Shown: positions 16,697-26,043 of the stretch, piece by piece
Layout of the letters: every line of letters starts with the position of its first letter
How positions within the stretch are numbered: position 1 is the first letter of the stretch
Source of the DNA: Motiliproteus sp041586615
GTDB taxonomy: Bacteria; Pseudomonadota; Gammaproteobacteria; Pseudomonadales; Balneatricaceae
Length of the DNA: 64,000 nucleotides
Assembly (NCBI GenBank): GCA_041586615.1
Contig: JBFGZS010000009.1
Location: 20,191-84,190 of the forward strand
Direction of reading: 5' to 3'
Notes under the pieces: generated by a model
The model's database searches: none
What the model saw: the letters and a program-made list of their open reading frames with translations, nothing else
Told to the model about the DNA's origin: nothing
Translations under genes and position numbers: made by a program

Positions 16697-17647
16697 ATGG
16701 GAATTAGCAACAAAGATAAGCCCCTCGTTAGCATTATATTGCCGACCTATAACGGAGAGCAATATATAGCTGAGACACTTAAGAGTGTTATAAATCAGAG
16801 CTATAGCAATTTTGAAGTTCTTGTTATCAATGATGGCTCCACAGATAATACGCTGTCCCTGTTGGAAAATATTGACCCAAGAATAAAAGTTATTTCTAAA
16901 AAGAATGGGGGGATCGCCAACGCCAGAAATAAGGGGCTGGCTAATGTTAGCGGGCAGTATGTTGCTTTTCTCGATCATGATGATATCTGGCACCCTAAAA
17001 AATTGGCGTTACAAGTTGATTACCTGCTTAACAACGATGATATTGCGGTTGTGTATTCTGATTTTACCCGCTGGGAAGGCGGTGAAGCCAACGCGTTTTA
17101 CGACAAGGCGATTGAATACAGCATCAATGACAAATACTCGGGCTGGATTTACCAAGAGTTAGTGATGACCAATCACGTGTTGTTTAGTACCGCACTGTTT
17201 AGAAAAGCGGTGTTTGACGATGTTGGTGTATTTAACGAGACACTCAAGATTGCCGATGACTGGGATATGGCGATACGGATTTCACGTAAATATCAATTTT
17301 TACAAATAGTACCATCGCTTGTCCTGTATCGGGTGCATCCGCTGCAAACCTCAAGAAAAGTCGTTGCTGAAGATTATGAGTCCAACTGCAGGCAGTCGAT
17401 TATTGATCGCTACGGACTGGTTGGCCCTGATGGTACAAGAGTCGATGAGATCGAATTGAACAGGCGTTTCTTTCGAAGCCTGTTCTGCCACGCTTACATG
17501 AACTTTCGCGGTGGTGACCCTGGTATAGCCGCGCGTTATTTTGTTAAGAGCCTGTACCGAAAACCCTACGATTCTAAGTCATGGTTTTTTTTACTGTGCT
17601 GCTTACCGCTGATCGGTAAACGGTATCTGTTAAGATTTTTTCGTTGA
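16697..17647 (+). CDS. Glycosyltransferase family 2
   Basis: A 316-residue inverting GT-A enzyme. VSIILPTYNGEQYIAETL, VINDGSTDNT, NARNKGL and FLDHDDIWHP (the metal-binding DXD-type motif) appear in the usual order within the first 100 residues. There is no membrane segment, so it should act at the cytoplasmic face on lipid-linked intermediates. ATG 16697 is preferred over the adjacent TTG 16694; GGTTGGGTGG lies just upstream. It sits in a run with the acyltransferase and sulfotransferase. The donor sugar cannot be predicted. Confidence 0.92.
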   Translation: MGISNKDKPLVSIILPTYNGEQYIAETLKSVINQSYSNFEVLVINDGSTDNTLSLLENIDPRIKVISKKNGGIANARNKGLANVSGQYVAFLDHDDIWHPKKLALQVDYLLNNDDIAVVYSDFTRWEGGEANAFYDKAIEYSINDKYSGWIYQELVMTNHVLFSTALFRKAVFDDVGVFNETLKIADDWDMAIRISRKYQFLQIVPSLVLYRVHPLQTSRKVVAEDYESNCRQSIIDRYGLVGPDGTRVDEIELNRRFFRSLFCHAYMNFRGGDPGIAARYFVKSLYRKPYDSKSWFFLLCCLPLIGKRYLLRFFR

Positions 17648-17696
17648 TAGCATCGATTTTATCAAGAAAAATTAAAATGGTTTAAGGTGATTATTC

Positions 17697-18659
17697 ATGT
17701 CAACTAAAAAGCTTATCATCGTTGCGGGTATGCACCGCTCTGGCACCTCAGCAATGACCGGGGCTATCGAGCAGATCGGGGTTAAACTGGGTGATAACCT
17801 TGCGGGCCCTCAGGCAGGCATAAACGATAAAGGTTATAAAGAAGATCTAAACGTTATCGCCTTGCATGAAGAGATGCTGTGGTCTATTCCTGCTGCCTGG
17901 GATGACATTATTCCGTTCCAGATCAGACAGATTGAAGCGATCAACAAATATAAACAAAAATTAGCCGATATCTTGCGTGACTATTTTAAAGCGAGCGACC
18001 TATGCGCCGTGAAGGACCCGCGTATCTGTTTGTTTATTCCGTTTTGGATAGAGGTCTGTCGAGAGCAGGGCATTGAAATCCTGTTTATCCTACCCTCACG
18101 CGACCCAGCAGCGGTTGCTAAGTCGCTGCATAAGCGCGAGGCCATGCAAATCGATAGGGCGCTGATGCTATGGCGCAGATATATGCTAGCGGCCGAGCGC
18201 AGTACACGGGAACAGCAGCGGATATTTGTCAGCTATGAAACATTTATTCAGCATTCCGATCCGGTAATGATGCAAATTATCGAACGGGTGGGCAGGAGTT
18301 ATTTTGGCGCGCTCGACGGGTTGTTGGCCAAGGCCCGGGATTTTGTCACACCCTCATTGAATCGCAGCGCACAGGCTCAGCTCGGTGCTTGTGACCCGTT
18401 ATTGTTTGAGCGATGTAGTGAAATTCACGCGCGTTTTAGTGATCAGATTGGTCGCGACCTAGCGAATACTGATACCGAATTTTTTGATAACGTGTATGCA
18501 GAGTATATGCGGTACGTAGAAACTATTGATGTTGTGCTTCTTGATCAGATTAAGGGTTATGCAATGCATGCTCAAGAATATAGAAATTATTGGAATGATT
18601 TTCGATATTCTAGAGCAAGTCGAGCTGTAGCATTAGGAAAAAAATACTTTCGTTTGTAA
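17697..18659 (+). CDS. Sulfotransferase family protein
   Basis: A 320-residue PAPS-dependent sulfotransferase-like protein. The 5'-phosphosulfate-binding loop is IIVAGMHRSGTSAMTGA (residues 8-24), and the 3'-phosphate motif region is EILFILPSRDPAAVAKSLHKR, with RRYMLAAERST after it. It would add sulfate to a sugar residue, making the EPS anionic. No PAPS-synthesis genes are in the window. The downstream DNA becomes markedly more A+T-rich from about 18500. Confidence 0.88.
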   Translation: MSTKKLIIVAGMHRSGTSAMTGAIEQIGVKLGDNLAGPQAGINDKGYKEDLNVIALHEEMLWSIPAAWDDIIPFQIRQIEAINKYKQKLADILRDYFKASDLCAVKDPRICLFIPFWIEVCREQGIEILFILPSRDPAAVAKSLHKREAMQIDRALMLWRRYMLAAERSTREQQRIFVSYETFIQHSDPVMMQIIERVGRSYFGALDGLLAKARDFVTPSLNRSAQAQLGACDPLLFERCSEIHARFSDQIGRDLANTDTEFFDNVYAEYMRYVETIDVVLLDQIKGYAMHAQEYRNYWNDFRYSRASRAVALGKKYFRL

Positions 18660-18750
18660 ATTAAATGTGTGAATTTGTTAGAAAGTGTTTTTATTTTTTA
18701 ATGGTTCTTACGATATTTCTTGGCTGTTATATTGAAGCTTGGGTTCGTAT

Positions 18751-19773
18751 ATGAAAAAAGCAGTTTTGATTAATGATACTACATATGATTTTCACCACGG
18801 CTGCGAAGCAGTTGTTTCTGCGATAAAAAATAATTTATTCGAACGAGGCGTTGAGGTTGTTGCTACCTGCCCAGTTGGGGTTCATTTCAAAAAACACCCT
18901 AGACTGTTAAGTGAGATTAAATCGGCAGATCTAGTTGTCATTAATGGTGAAGGGACAATTCATCATGGCAGAGAGAAAGCTGGCTGGCTTCTTGAAGTTT
19001 CAGATTACACTAGGTCAATAGGCGTTCCATGTGCGCTTATAAACATGACCTATCAGGAGAACCCGACAGAGTTTAATGAACGGCTTAAAAACAACTTTTT
19101 AATTTGTGTTAGAGAATCTGAGAGTCAAAAAGAGGTGGCTTCTGTAGGACTAACGGCAGAAATTGTGCCAGATCTTACCTTTATTCTTTCCAAAAAATAC
19201 AGCGAACTTTGTTTTGATAGGAATGGTATTGGAATCACAGACAGTGCTTTTTCTGACGTTAGTAAGGATAATTTGATGTCTGCAATAGAGAATAGTTATC
19301 TATTTCTTCCTGTTTTGAGAAGCTATCGGAACGAAGGTCAATTCTCTGTCAAGGAAAAGCTTAGGCATTTGAAGTTTTTGTTCGCTAATAATTTTATTAA
19401 AGAAGATTTTAATGTGCTCTCAGAAGAGCAGTTTCTGAAAGTGAGGAATAAATATATAAAAACAACGTTGAAGTCGTATATGGATTCAATTTCAGGGCTC
19501 GAGCTTTTACTAACCTCAAGATTTCATTCCCTGTGTTTTTCTATTGTTACAGAGACTCCTTTCTTAGCTATGAATAGTAACTCTCATAAAGTAGAAAGTT
19601 TGCTTAAAGATATAGGTTTAGAACATAGGTTGGTTGATAGGTGTTTTTTTAAAAATAAAATTTCTTCTGGTGAGTTCTTTTTTTCTGATGATGAAATAGA
19701 CAGGATTAAGGAATATAAACGGAATAGTGTCTGTGTAATTGATGATATGTTTGACCGGCTCAGTTCTATTTGA
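18751..19773 (+). CDS. Polysaccharide pyruvyl transferase family protein
   Basis: About 340 residues with the PS_pyruv_trans layout: N-terminal INDTTYDFHHGCEAV, VVINGEGTIHH, CVRESESQKEVASVG (the R-E-S segment), VPDLTF, and near the end LLLTSRFHSLCFSIVTETPFLAM. These enzymes transfer pyruvate ketals from phosphoenolpyruvate to sugars, though some relatives do other transfers. ATG 18751 is preferred to a TTG four codons upstream. Codon usage is clearly A+T-richer than the flanking genes (many AAA, TTT, ATA codons), consistent with separate acquisition. Confidence 0.85.
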   Translation: MKKAVLINDTTYDFHHGCEAVVSAIKNNLFERGVEVVATCPVGVHFKKHPRLLSEIKSADLVVINGEGTIHHGREKAGWLLEVSDYTRSIGVPCALINMTYQENPTEFNERLKNNFLICVRESESQKEVASVGLTAEIVPDLTFILSKKYSELCFDRNGIGITDSAFSDVSKDNLMSAIENSYLFLPVLRSYRNEGQFSVKEKLRHLKFLFANNFIKEDFNVLSEEQFLKVRNKYIKTTLKSYMDSISGLELLLTSRFHSLCFSIVTETPFLAMNSNSHKVESLLKDIGLEHRLVDRCFFKNKISSGEFFFSDDEIDRIKEYKRNSVCVIDDMFDRLSSI

Positions 19774-20674
19774 TTGTTTATGCATTTCTTCGAAATGTGT
19801 TTGATCGCGTGTCAGTTGAAGTTTCCTGTTGAAAATAGTCGTATTTACTTTTTCAGCCAGTAGGTTTTATGCCACATGGAACGAGATCAAACCTCTTGTT
19901 TTTGGTGCTATCTAATGGGTATGGGCGCGACCATACCATCATTGTTTTCTACGTTTTCCGTATATAAGTTTGGTCGGAAAGCTAACGGTTTGTATTTGTT
20001 CTACATATTTTGGTTTTGTATATTTATAATGCCATGTAGATGTTGTCTTTGATCACATGGTGTGAGAGGCTGGAAATGTTTTCTAGTGCTTGTTTTTATA
20101 GTTTTATAATCCTGGTTTTTATTAAAATCGTGTGTATTGAAAAGAGTTGTTTCTTAACATAAATAAGTTGGAATAGCGGCTAGATATCTTTTACCAGATT
20201 TTGCTAAGCACAGAGTTAATGTGAAGCTTAGCAAACGAATATATACTAAACTTGCAAAGCCGAAAATAAGAAAAGATAGGCTGACATGAGCAGCGTAATA
20301 ATGTGGTATGCCGCTGAATGCTAGGTGGGGGCAGTGCTATGAAGGTGTAAACAGCGACCAACAATCTTAAGCGGGAAACTGAAGGCATCAAGGTCTGCAT
20401 GCGTGCCAGGGTTGAACCCATATTCAAATTCATCAAGTACCAGTGCTGTTTTATCATGGCTTCTTACCGTGGATTGATGAAAAATGGTAATAAAATCAAC
20501 ATGCTATTTGCGTTATCAAACCTCTATCAGGCAGCACCGGCTGCCTGATAGAAAAATGAAGGGGTTGTAGTCGTAGATCGTCCCATTTTTTACTGGGACC
20601 TTAGGATTGGTTAGCTTTTATGGTTTAACCAGAGCACCCCGCGTATTTTCAACACAAGTCTTTTAAGGATTGGC
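19774..20674. other. Long A+T-rich intergenic region with possible gene remnants
   Basis: About 900 bp without an intact gene. On the plus strand, TTG-AAA-ATA near 19829 opens a short frame reading LKIVVFTFSASRFYATWNEI before a stop, which resembles a truncated N-terminus of a glycosyltransferase. On the minus strand around 20300-20460 a frame reads LVLDEFEYGFNPGTHADLDA and continues as a hydrophobic stretch after one stop. I read both as possible decayed genes at low confidence. A perfect 11-bp stem hairpin lies at 20523-20550. Confidence 0.35.
20523..20550. other. Perfect 11-bp stem hairpin
   Basis: CTATCAGGCAG at 20523-20533 pairs exactly with CTGCCTGATAG at 20540-20550, leaving a six-base loop. 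No T-run follows on either strand, so a classical intrinsic terminator is doubtful. It could be an operator or a remnant of a mobile-element end. Confidence 0.55.
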
Positions 20675-21529
20675 ATGAAAATAGTAATGACATTGCTTGT
20701 GCGTGATGAAGAAGATATATTGCGTTCAAATATTGATTTTCATCTTAGTCAAGGGGTCGATTATGTTATCGCAACTGACAATCTCTCGGTCGATGGTACA
20801 AGGGATATTCTGAAAGAATACGAAAAGAAAGGTGTATTGCATTATATATACGAAGATAATGATAATTACAACCAATACGCTTGGGTGACTCGAATGGCTC
20901 GTATCGCTTCTACTCAATTTGAAGCGGATTGGGTTATTAATAATGATGCCGATGAATTTTGGTGGCCAAGAGATGGAAATCTGAAGAGTGTTTTTTCGAA
21001 GCTCCCCAATAAAAGTGTGTTTGGAATCCCTTTTAAAACAAATATAGTCAAGGCACAAAGAACGAATTTCGTTTACACGGATGTTGAGAGTGATGAAGTA
21101 CCATTTTATGAGAGGATGTGTTTTCGTGAATTATGTTCGTTGAATCCTCTTGGGCAGCCGCTGCCTCCGAAATCTGCTCATATTGCAAGTAGCAAAGTTA
21201 ATGTTGGTCAAGGTAATCATGATGTGGAAGGGATAGGTAAAAAAATAATTTCCGAAAACTTGATTGATATTTTGCATTTCCCGATAAGAAGTAAGCAGCA
21301 ACTGGTTAATAAAATTGTTAAAGGTGGTGCCGCCTACGAAAGAAATACTGAATTATCGGAGGATATTGGAAGTACATGGCGCGAGCTTTATAGAAAGTAT
21401 AATGCAGATGGCGATCTGGATGAGTATTTGCAATCCAACACTTACAGTAAAGCAAAATTACTATCAGAGATAGAAAGTGGGCGAGTAGTTGAAGATCGTA
21501 GGCTGTTTAATTATTTTAAGATAATGTAG
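20675..21529 (+). CDS. Glycosyltransferase family 2-like protein (Glyco_tranf_2_4 type)
   Basis: A 284-residue protein. VMTLLVRDEEDILRSNIDFH, YVIATDNLSVDGTRDIL and DWVINNDADEFWWP are the usual motifs of this GT2 subgroup, with the DXD-like NNDADEFW. AAGGATTGGC precedes ATG 20675. Like the pyruvyltransferase upstream, it is A+T-rich compared with the rest of the locus. It stands alone, followed by a hairpin-e copy of the dispersed element. The donor is unknown. Confidence 0.85.
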   Translation: MKIVMTLLVRDEEDILRSNIDFHLSQGVDYVIATDNLSVDGTRDILKEYEKKGVLHYIYEDNDNYNQYAWVTRMARIASTQFEADWVINNDADEFWWPRDGNLKSVFSKLPNKSVFGIPFKTNIVKAQRTNFVYTDVESDEVPFYERMCFRELCSLNPLGQPLPPKSAHIASSKVNVGQGNHDVEGIGKKIISENLIDILHFPIRSKQQLVNKIVKGGAAYERNTELSEDIGSTWRELYRKYNADGDLDEYLQSNTYSKAKLLSEIESGRVVEDRRLFNYFKIM

Positions 21530-21604
21530 TAATGTTGTGTTTTTAATGTTTTCTTTTCGGCGTCTACGAGCTCGGGACGGCCGGTCATTATTGTTGTCGA
21601 AAAT

Positions 21605-21660
21605 TTATTAACTTGGCATAAAAAGGCCGAATGGATCGGTTTTTTAATGCCAGGTTAATA
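21605..21660 (+). repeat. Solo hairpin-e copy of the dispersed element
   Basis: A near-perfect 56-bp palindrome from TTATTAACTTGGCAT to ATGCCAGGTTAATA. It shows that hairpin e with its TATTAA/TTAATA ends can exist as an independent unit. It lies between the convergent GT2 and flippase genes and could terminate both. Confidence 0.85.
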
Positions 21661-21822
21661 TATATCGTTCTGTAATTCTGGTTTGTTTTTTGCTCGTTAA
21701 AACAGGATTGCACTGTAAGAGATCGAGCTATCGCTACAGGCACAGTACAAGAAACAACCTGGTCATCAGCAAATATTAAATAATTGGAATTGATATTAGT
21801 TAGAAAATAGCTCGGGCCGCCC

Positions 21823-23304
21823 TTAGCTACGATGCTTATATTTCTGGAATGCACTTAATAAAACATTTTCCATCCCCTCGGGCTTTCCGGTTGAAAACCA
21901 AAGCAAAAATGAACCCGCACTAAAAAAAAGTGCGCCGACAACCGGCCAGATTAGCAATGCATATACCGGCGATAAGTCGAAGTGAAGCTGCCCATATTTA
22001 ACACCTAGATACATCAGATAGGAGATCGCTAAGGGTCGGAGCAGCATCGTTAATACGCTGGGTATATCTTGCTTCCAGTCTGCCATCGCCAGGTACATAA
22101 GTGCCAAAAATATATACAGTTGTACAAACATGCGCGACGATGCGATAATTTCCAATGAATCAAAGCCTTTTAGAGCAATAGCGGCAAGCAGTATAATGAT
22201 GCCACCCGCGACTATAACCAATGCGACCTCTTTGACTTTGTTTTTGACCATCAGAAGCGGGCCAAAGGGGGCGCTAAGCGCACCAATCGCCCCTGAAATA
22301 CTCAATATTTCGAGAATAGGCGCGGCGGGTAACCATTTAGCGCCAAATACCACCGTTATAAATTCAGGTGCCAGTGCGGCGACACCAAAACCGATGGGGA
22401 GCACGATAAGTATGGCGGCGAAGGAGCTCAAAAGGCCTCTTCTCAAGCGGTCTGAATCATCCTGTACCAGGGAAAAGCCCGGCATAAGGGCTCTGCCGAC
22501 CGGCAATGCGACTTCTCCGGTGACCATCTGTCCGACTTCGCTGCCTATATAATAATAGGATGTGCGTTCCGGTCCGAAATTTGCTCCGATAACAAACTGT
22601 TCAATCTTTGACATGCTGACAATGCCGACGTTTCTGACTTGTAGCCAAACAGAGAATGAGAAGATTTCTTTTGCTCTCGCCAGACTTAATTGAGGCAGGT
22701 AGGGCAGCATGATATAGCTTATTAACACATGTCCGGCAGAACCAACCAATATTCCGTAGACCAGTGCCCAGTAGCTATTTAAATATAACGCTAAAGAGAT
22801 CGTTGCTATAACCGATATCAATTTAGTGGATGCTGAGTAGTTAAAGTCTTTGTGAAAAGTTAAATTCTTTCTGAATAGAACGCATTTTGGATTGCTCAGA
22901 GCGCTAATCAATGGAGTAAGGCTTAGCCATCGCATGATGGTGCCAATTCTTTCATCATTATAATAATCTGTCGCTACCCATGAGAGTCCTAATATGACTG
23001 AAGCAGTGATGCATCCCGTAATGATTTTAAGCGTAAAAACTGTATCAAAGTAATCTTTGCTGACTTCCTGTAAGCGAATGATTGCCTGATCCATTTCCAT
23101 TTGGGTAAAAGCACTGATCATGGCGGTAAATACACCGGCCATGGCTATCAAGCCAAAGTCGTCCGGCGAAAGCACCCTGGCGAGCACGGCGGTACTGACC
23201 AGGCCGAGCAACCTCACTACCCAGCGGGACACAAACATCCAGACAACGCCAATACCAATTTTTTTAGTAAGGTCTTCGTTATTTGCTAACGTAGCTTTAG
23301 ACAC
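21823..23304 (-). CDS. Wzx-type polysaccharide flippase (MATE-like, Polysacc_synt_3/WzxC group)
   Basis: A 493-residue polytopic membrane protein of 12-14 helices. The N-terminus (GVVWMFVSRWVVRLLGLVST, VLARVLSPDDFGLIAMAGVF) and the middle YIGSEVGQMVTGEVALPVGR match lipopolysaccharide/EPS flippases. It would move the lipid-linked repeat unit across the inner membrane for polymerisation by a Wzy protein. The start is GTG 23304 with AAGGA nine bases upstream; the overlapping ATG two bases earlier is out of frame. It is a single minus-strand gene with dispersed-element copies on both sides. Confidence 0.92.
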   Translation of the reverse strand: MSKATLANNEDLTKKIGIGVVWMFVSRWVVRLLGLVSTAVLARVLSPDDFGLIAMAGVFTAMISAFTQMEMDQAIIRLQEVSKDYFDTVFTLKIITGCITASVILGLSWVATDYYNDERIGTIMRWLSLTPLISALSNPKCVLFRKNLTFHKDFNYSASTKLISVIATISLALYLNSYWALVYGILVGSAGHVLISYIMLPYLPQLSLARAKEIFSFSVWLQVRNVGIVSMSKIEQFVIGANFGPERTSYYYIGSEVGQMVTGEVALPVGRALMPGFSLVQDDSDRLRRGLLSSFAAILIVLPIGFGVAALAPEFITVVFGAKWLPAAPILEILSISGAIGALSAPFGPLLMVKNKVKEVALVIVAGGIIILLAAIALKGFDSLEIIASSRMFVQLYIFLALMYLAMADWKQDIPSVLTMLLRPLAISYLMYLGVKYGQLHFDLSPVYALLIWPVVGALFFSAGSFLLWFSTGKPEGMENVLLSAFQKYKHRS

Positions 23305-23432
23305 ATCTGTTCCTTTTTTAAGGCGCTTTATTTTTCAAGCAGCAACGTATTTCAGTTAGGTTTTCTTGGTCAAATAATGCGACCTAATCTGCTCTTGAGT
23401 TGGTTGCTAAAGCAGTGACGATCCTTTTGTCT

Positions 23433-23486
23433 TTTATCTGGCATCAAAAGACGGAATGGATCGGTATGTTGATGCCAGATTAATAG
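23433..23486 (+). repeat. Solo hairpin-e copy of the dispersed element
   Basis: A palindrome from ATCTGGCATCAAAAGACGG to CGGTATGTTGATGCCAGAT, ending in TTAATAG. It lies between the lyase-like gene's 3' end (23563) and the flippase start (23304). Confidence 0.85.
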
Positions 23487-23562
23487 TTGCTGTGGCTGGC
23501 CTTTGTTATTCGTCCTTTTATTGGCGATGTGGTCGATTTTTTTAATTATGTCAATCCCAGGT

Positions 23563-25986
23563 TCAGGTTGTCGGAATAGGTTGTTCAATGCTTAAACTAT
23601 TCCCACAGGTCTGTTTTTTGATGCGTATAATCGTTTTTCCTTGGTTTGTTTTTTTAGCCGGATCACATACCTGCTCGAAGTGTATAATTGCGCTAGGGAA
23701 TTCTATTGCACCATTCACTAATGGCTTAGGAACAGGTCGTGCATCCTTGGTATTGTTATTAATATTAGCACTAGCATTGCTAAGTATATCGGGTTGCAAT
23801 ACGACCATGAAATCCTGTGTCGTTGTTTCATATGGGTAGCGTATTTCCGTGCGCCAGAGGGGTTGCTCGAACCAGGGCTGGTCGGAGCTGCCTTCAACGT
23901 AGTTATCGACTATCGATGTTACGCCTTCGCTGCCGGCTTCTATATAGTACTTATGATTCTTGCCACCAATCTGTGTGATCTGGTCGACGGATGGCTGTAA
24001 GACGGTCATACGCAGTACGCCGGCTTGGTGGCGGGTGGTTAGTCCTTTGTTGTCCAGGGGGGTCTGTAAAACGCCGTCGTTTAACTGGCCTTTTATCACG
24101 GCATGGTTACTGGATTCGAATTTTTCATAGGTATGCAGTACCCAGCGTGCTTGATAGCTGGGATCTGTGGTGATCACCTGATCACGCACAATAAGGCTGT
24201 CTTCAGCATATAGGTAGAGGAGCGCGCGGGTCACCCGTTTGACTTTGCCCTTGTTGCCGCTGGCGGCATACCTTGTGCTGTTATAGGCGCGGGTAATATC
24301 GGTTTCGATATAGGTGGCAATTCCCGGTTCGCTCGCGTAGGCCAGCAGTTCGCTGGTCCCGTAATGGGTACCTGCATAGCGGCTTTGTAGCCAGTGATCA
24401 AAGCTTCTAATCGCGCTACCCGTAGGGATAACCAGGCGCTGACCGCCATCGGCCACATTTTTTTTAAATAGATGGTTTGGAATCACTTTTTCGTTTGGAT
24501 CAACAATCAGTAAGCTATTTTTGGCAATAGTGCGTATGGCGTAGTTAAGTCGGTGTGGTGACAGAAACGCGCCATAGGTGCTGGAATTAACCGCCAATGC
24601 ATTGCCTTTAAAGAGCGTAAAGTGGCCGGCGTCGTAATGCTGGTGATGGGTAAAGATATCGCTGGCGCGATAAGTGATAAACGTGTCCTCTGGCCCCCAT
24701 CCTGCGCGGATCACCAGGTGGTTACTGTAACCGGGGCCGAACAATGCGGCCGTTGGCTGGACACCCATAACATCCTTGAGTGTCTTGACCGTTTTAGCCG
24801 TACTAACACTGACACTCGGATCATTAAAAATCAGTGTTTGCCAGCGGCGTCCTCGGTAGTAGGAGGCATTGGGGTGTAAGTTTTTTAAATAGTGTGAGTA
24901 GCGTGCTAAAAGTGGCTCCCGGCTGGCTTGGGCCAGTATATCGATGGTCCTCCGCGTACCTTCTTTTAAGTCAGACCGGGACCCTTCGTCCCCCCAGCCT
25001 TCGATGCGGTTATCGGGGCGCGTCAGATAGATGTGCCATAATCCGACCCGCCGCATCAGGCGATCGAGTTGTTGTCGCTGTGCCACATCCTTGCTTGAAT
25101 TTTTGAATGAGGCCAGTGCTAAGGCTATAGGCATGCCGCGCTCCTGCAGCCAATAATTGTAGCCTTCGGGCCATGTTTCGGTCGCGCTGATAGCCGTGAT
25201 GACATCGTTGAAGTGGCCGTAGGCACGCGAGTAGAGGCGCTTGTTGGTTGGAAAATTGAGGTCCAAGACCGATGCCAGCAAGAAGGCAGAAGCGGCAATG
25301 GTACTGCGCCCGTGCCAAAGCGACGCGTTACCACCATCCAGTAGTGATAAGTGATCCAGCAAGGCGGTACGCATTAAGTCGTCGATCTGTTTAATTGCAT
25401 CCGCACTGAAGTTGGGGTTTGCTCTTGCCAGATCATAACTCAGGGCTAACCACCAACTATTACCGTAGCGGCCGGTGGCTTTGGGCGCGACAACGCGGAA
25501 GTTGACCAAGGCTGTTTCAATTTGATCGGTTGTTACGCGGGAGGGGCTGAGCAGCGAGCAAAAAATCAGTTGTTCAAGTTGCGCGCTGTTGCAATCGACT
25601 GGCGTATTTTCCTGGTTTCTTTTCAGCCCGGCCAGGCGTTCGCTAAAGGCATGCGCGGGTGATAGGCCGTCCCAGCCCTGTAGCTCGGTCATTAAAATTC
25701 TGGGATAGGGGCTTTCTACAGCACGTTTCTGAAATCGGTCACTATATTGTTCACCAGGTTTGATCAGCGCAGCGTTATTCGTTGTGAGGCCGGCCTTTGC
25801 GCTGAGCTTGTTGAAAAGGGTCAGGAAGGATTGATCGGGTATCGTTGCGCCAACATTGAACCAAAACCACAGGACACCAGCCAGGCTAAGTGGTATCAAC
25901 AAGAGCAAAATACGCACAATAAGCTTAAGCATCTCGCCAAGGATAGCAATTAGCCGTTGACTAGGGTTATGCTCGTCTTTAGTCAA
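23563..25986 (-). CDS. Heparinase II/III-like polysaccharide lyase
   Basis: A 807-residue protein. An N-terminal membrane segment (LIVRILLLLIPLSLAGVLWFW) is followed by an all-helical toroid-like region (SWWLALSYDLARANP, TWPEGYNYWLQERGM) and a C-terminal heparinase II/III-like domain with FTHHQHYDAGHFTLFKGNAL, the usual H-X-D-X-G motif. It probably cuts or edits the EPS in the periplasm. The annotated start is TTG 25986 without a clear ribosome site; ATG 25932 (MLKLIVRIL) is equally possible and would shorten it by 18 residues. It diverges from the Wzy-like gene. Confidence 0.85.
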   Translation of the reverse strand: MTKDEHNPSQRLIAILGEMLKLIVRILLLLIPLSLAGVLWFWFNVGATIPDQSFLTLFNKLSAKAGLTTNNAALIKPGEQYSDRFQKRAVESPYPRILMTELQGWDGLSPAHAFSERLAGLKRNQENTPVDCNSAQLEQLIFCSLLSPSRVTTDQIETALVNFRVVAPKATGRYGNSWWLALSYDLARANPNFSADAIKQIDDLMRTALLDHLSLLDGGNASLWHGRSTIAASAFLLASVLDLNFPTNKRLYSRAYGHFNDVITAISATETWPEGYNYWLQERGMPIALALASFKNSSKDVAQRQQLDRLMRRVGLWHIYLTRPDNRIEGWGDEGSRSDLKEGTRRTIDILAQASREPLLARYSHYLKNLHPNASYYRGRRWQTLIFNDPSVSVSTAKTVKTLKDVMGVQPTAALFGPGYSNHLVIRAGWGPEDTFITYRASDIFTHHQHYDAGHFTLFKGNALAVNSSTYGAFLSPHRLNYAIRTIAKNSLLIVDPNEKVIPNHLFKKNVADGGQRLVIPTGSAIRSFDHWLQSRYAGTHYGTSELLAYASEPGIATYIETDITRAYNSTRYAASGNKGKVKRVTRALLYLYAEDSLIVRDQVITTDPSYQARWVLHTYEKFESSNHAVIKGQLNDGVLQTPLDNKGLTTRHQAGVLRMTVLQPSVDQITQIGGKNHKYYIEAGSEGVTSIVDNYVEGSSDQPWFEQPLWRTEIRYPYETTTQDFMVVLQPDILSNASANINNNTKDARPVPKPLVNGAIEFPSAIIHFEQVCDPAKKTNQGKTIIRIKKQTCGNSLSIEQPIPTT

Positions 25987-26043
25987 TGTCGGGCCATATT
26001 CGTCGTGGCTGTTAACGTATAGGTACTGATCATTTAGGCACCG

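Noticed and set aside
18717..18735. Possible sigma-54 site (TTGGCTGTTATATTGAA) upstream of the pyruvyltransferase
   Set aside because: The critical GC at -12 reads GA and the -24 side is weak.
20191..20457. 88-codon minus-strand frame
   Set aside because: No ribosome site or recognisable content. A different frame of the same strand looks slightly more protein-like but has stops, so only a possible remnant is noted.
21588..21854. 88-codon minus-strand frame after the flippase
   Set aside because: It overlaps the flippase 3' end and a palindromic repeat copy; composition looks random.
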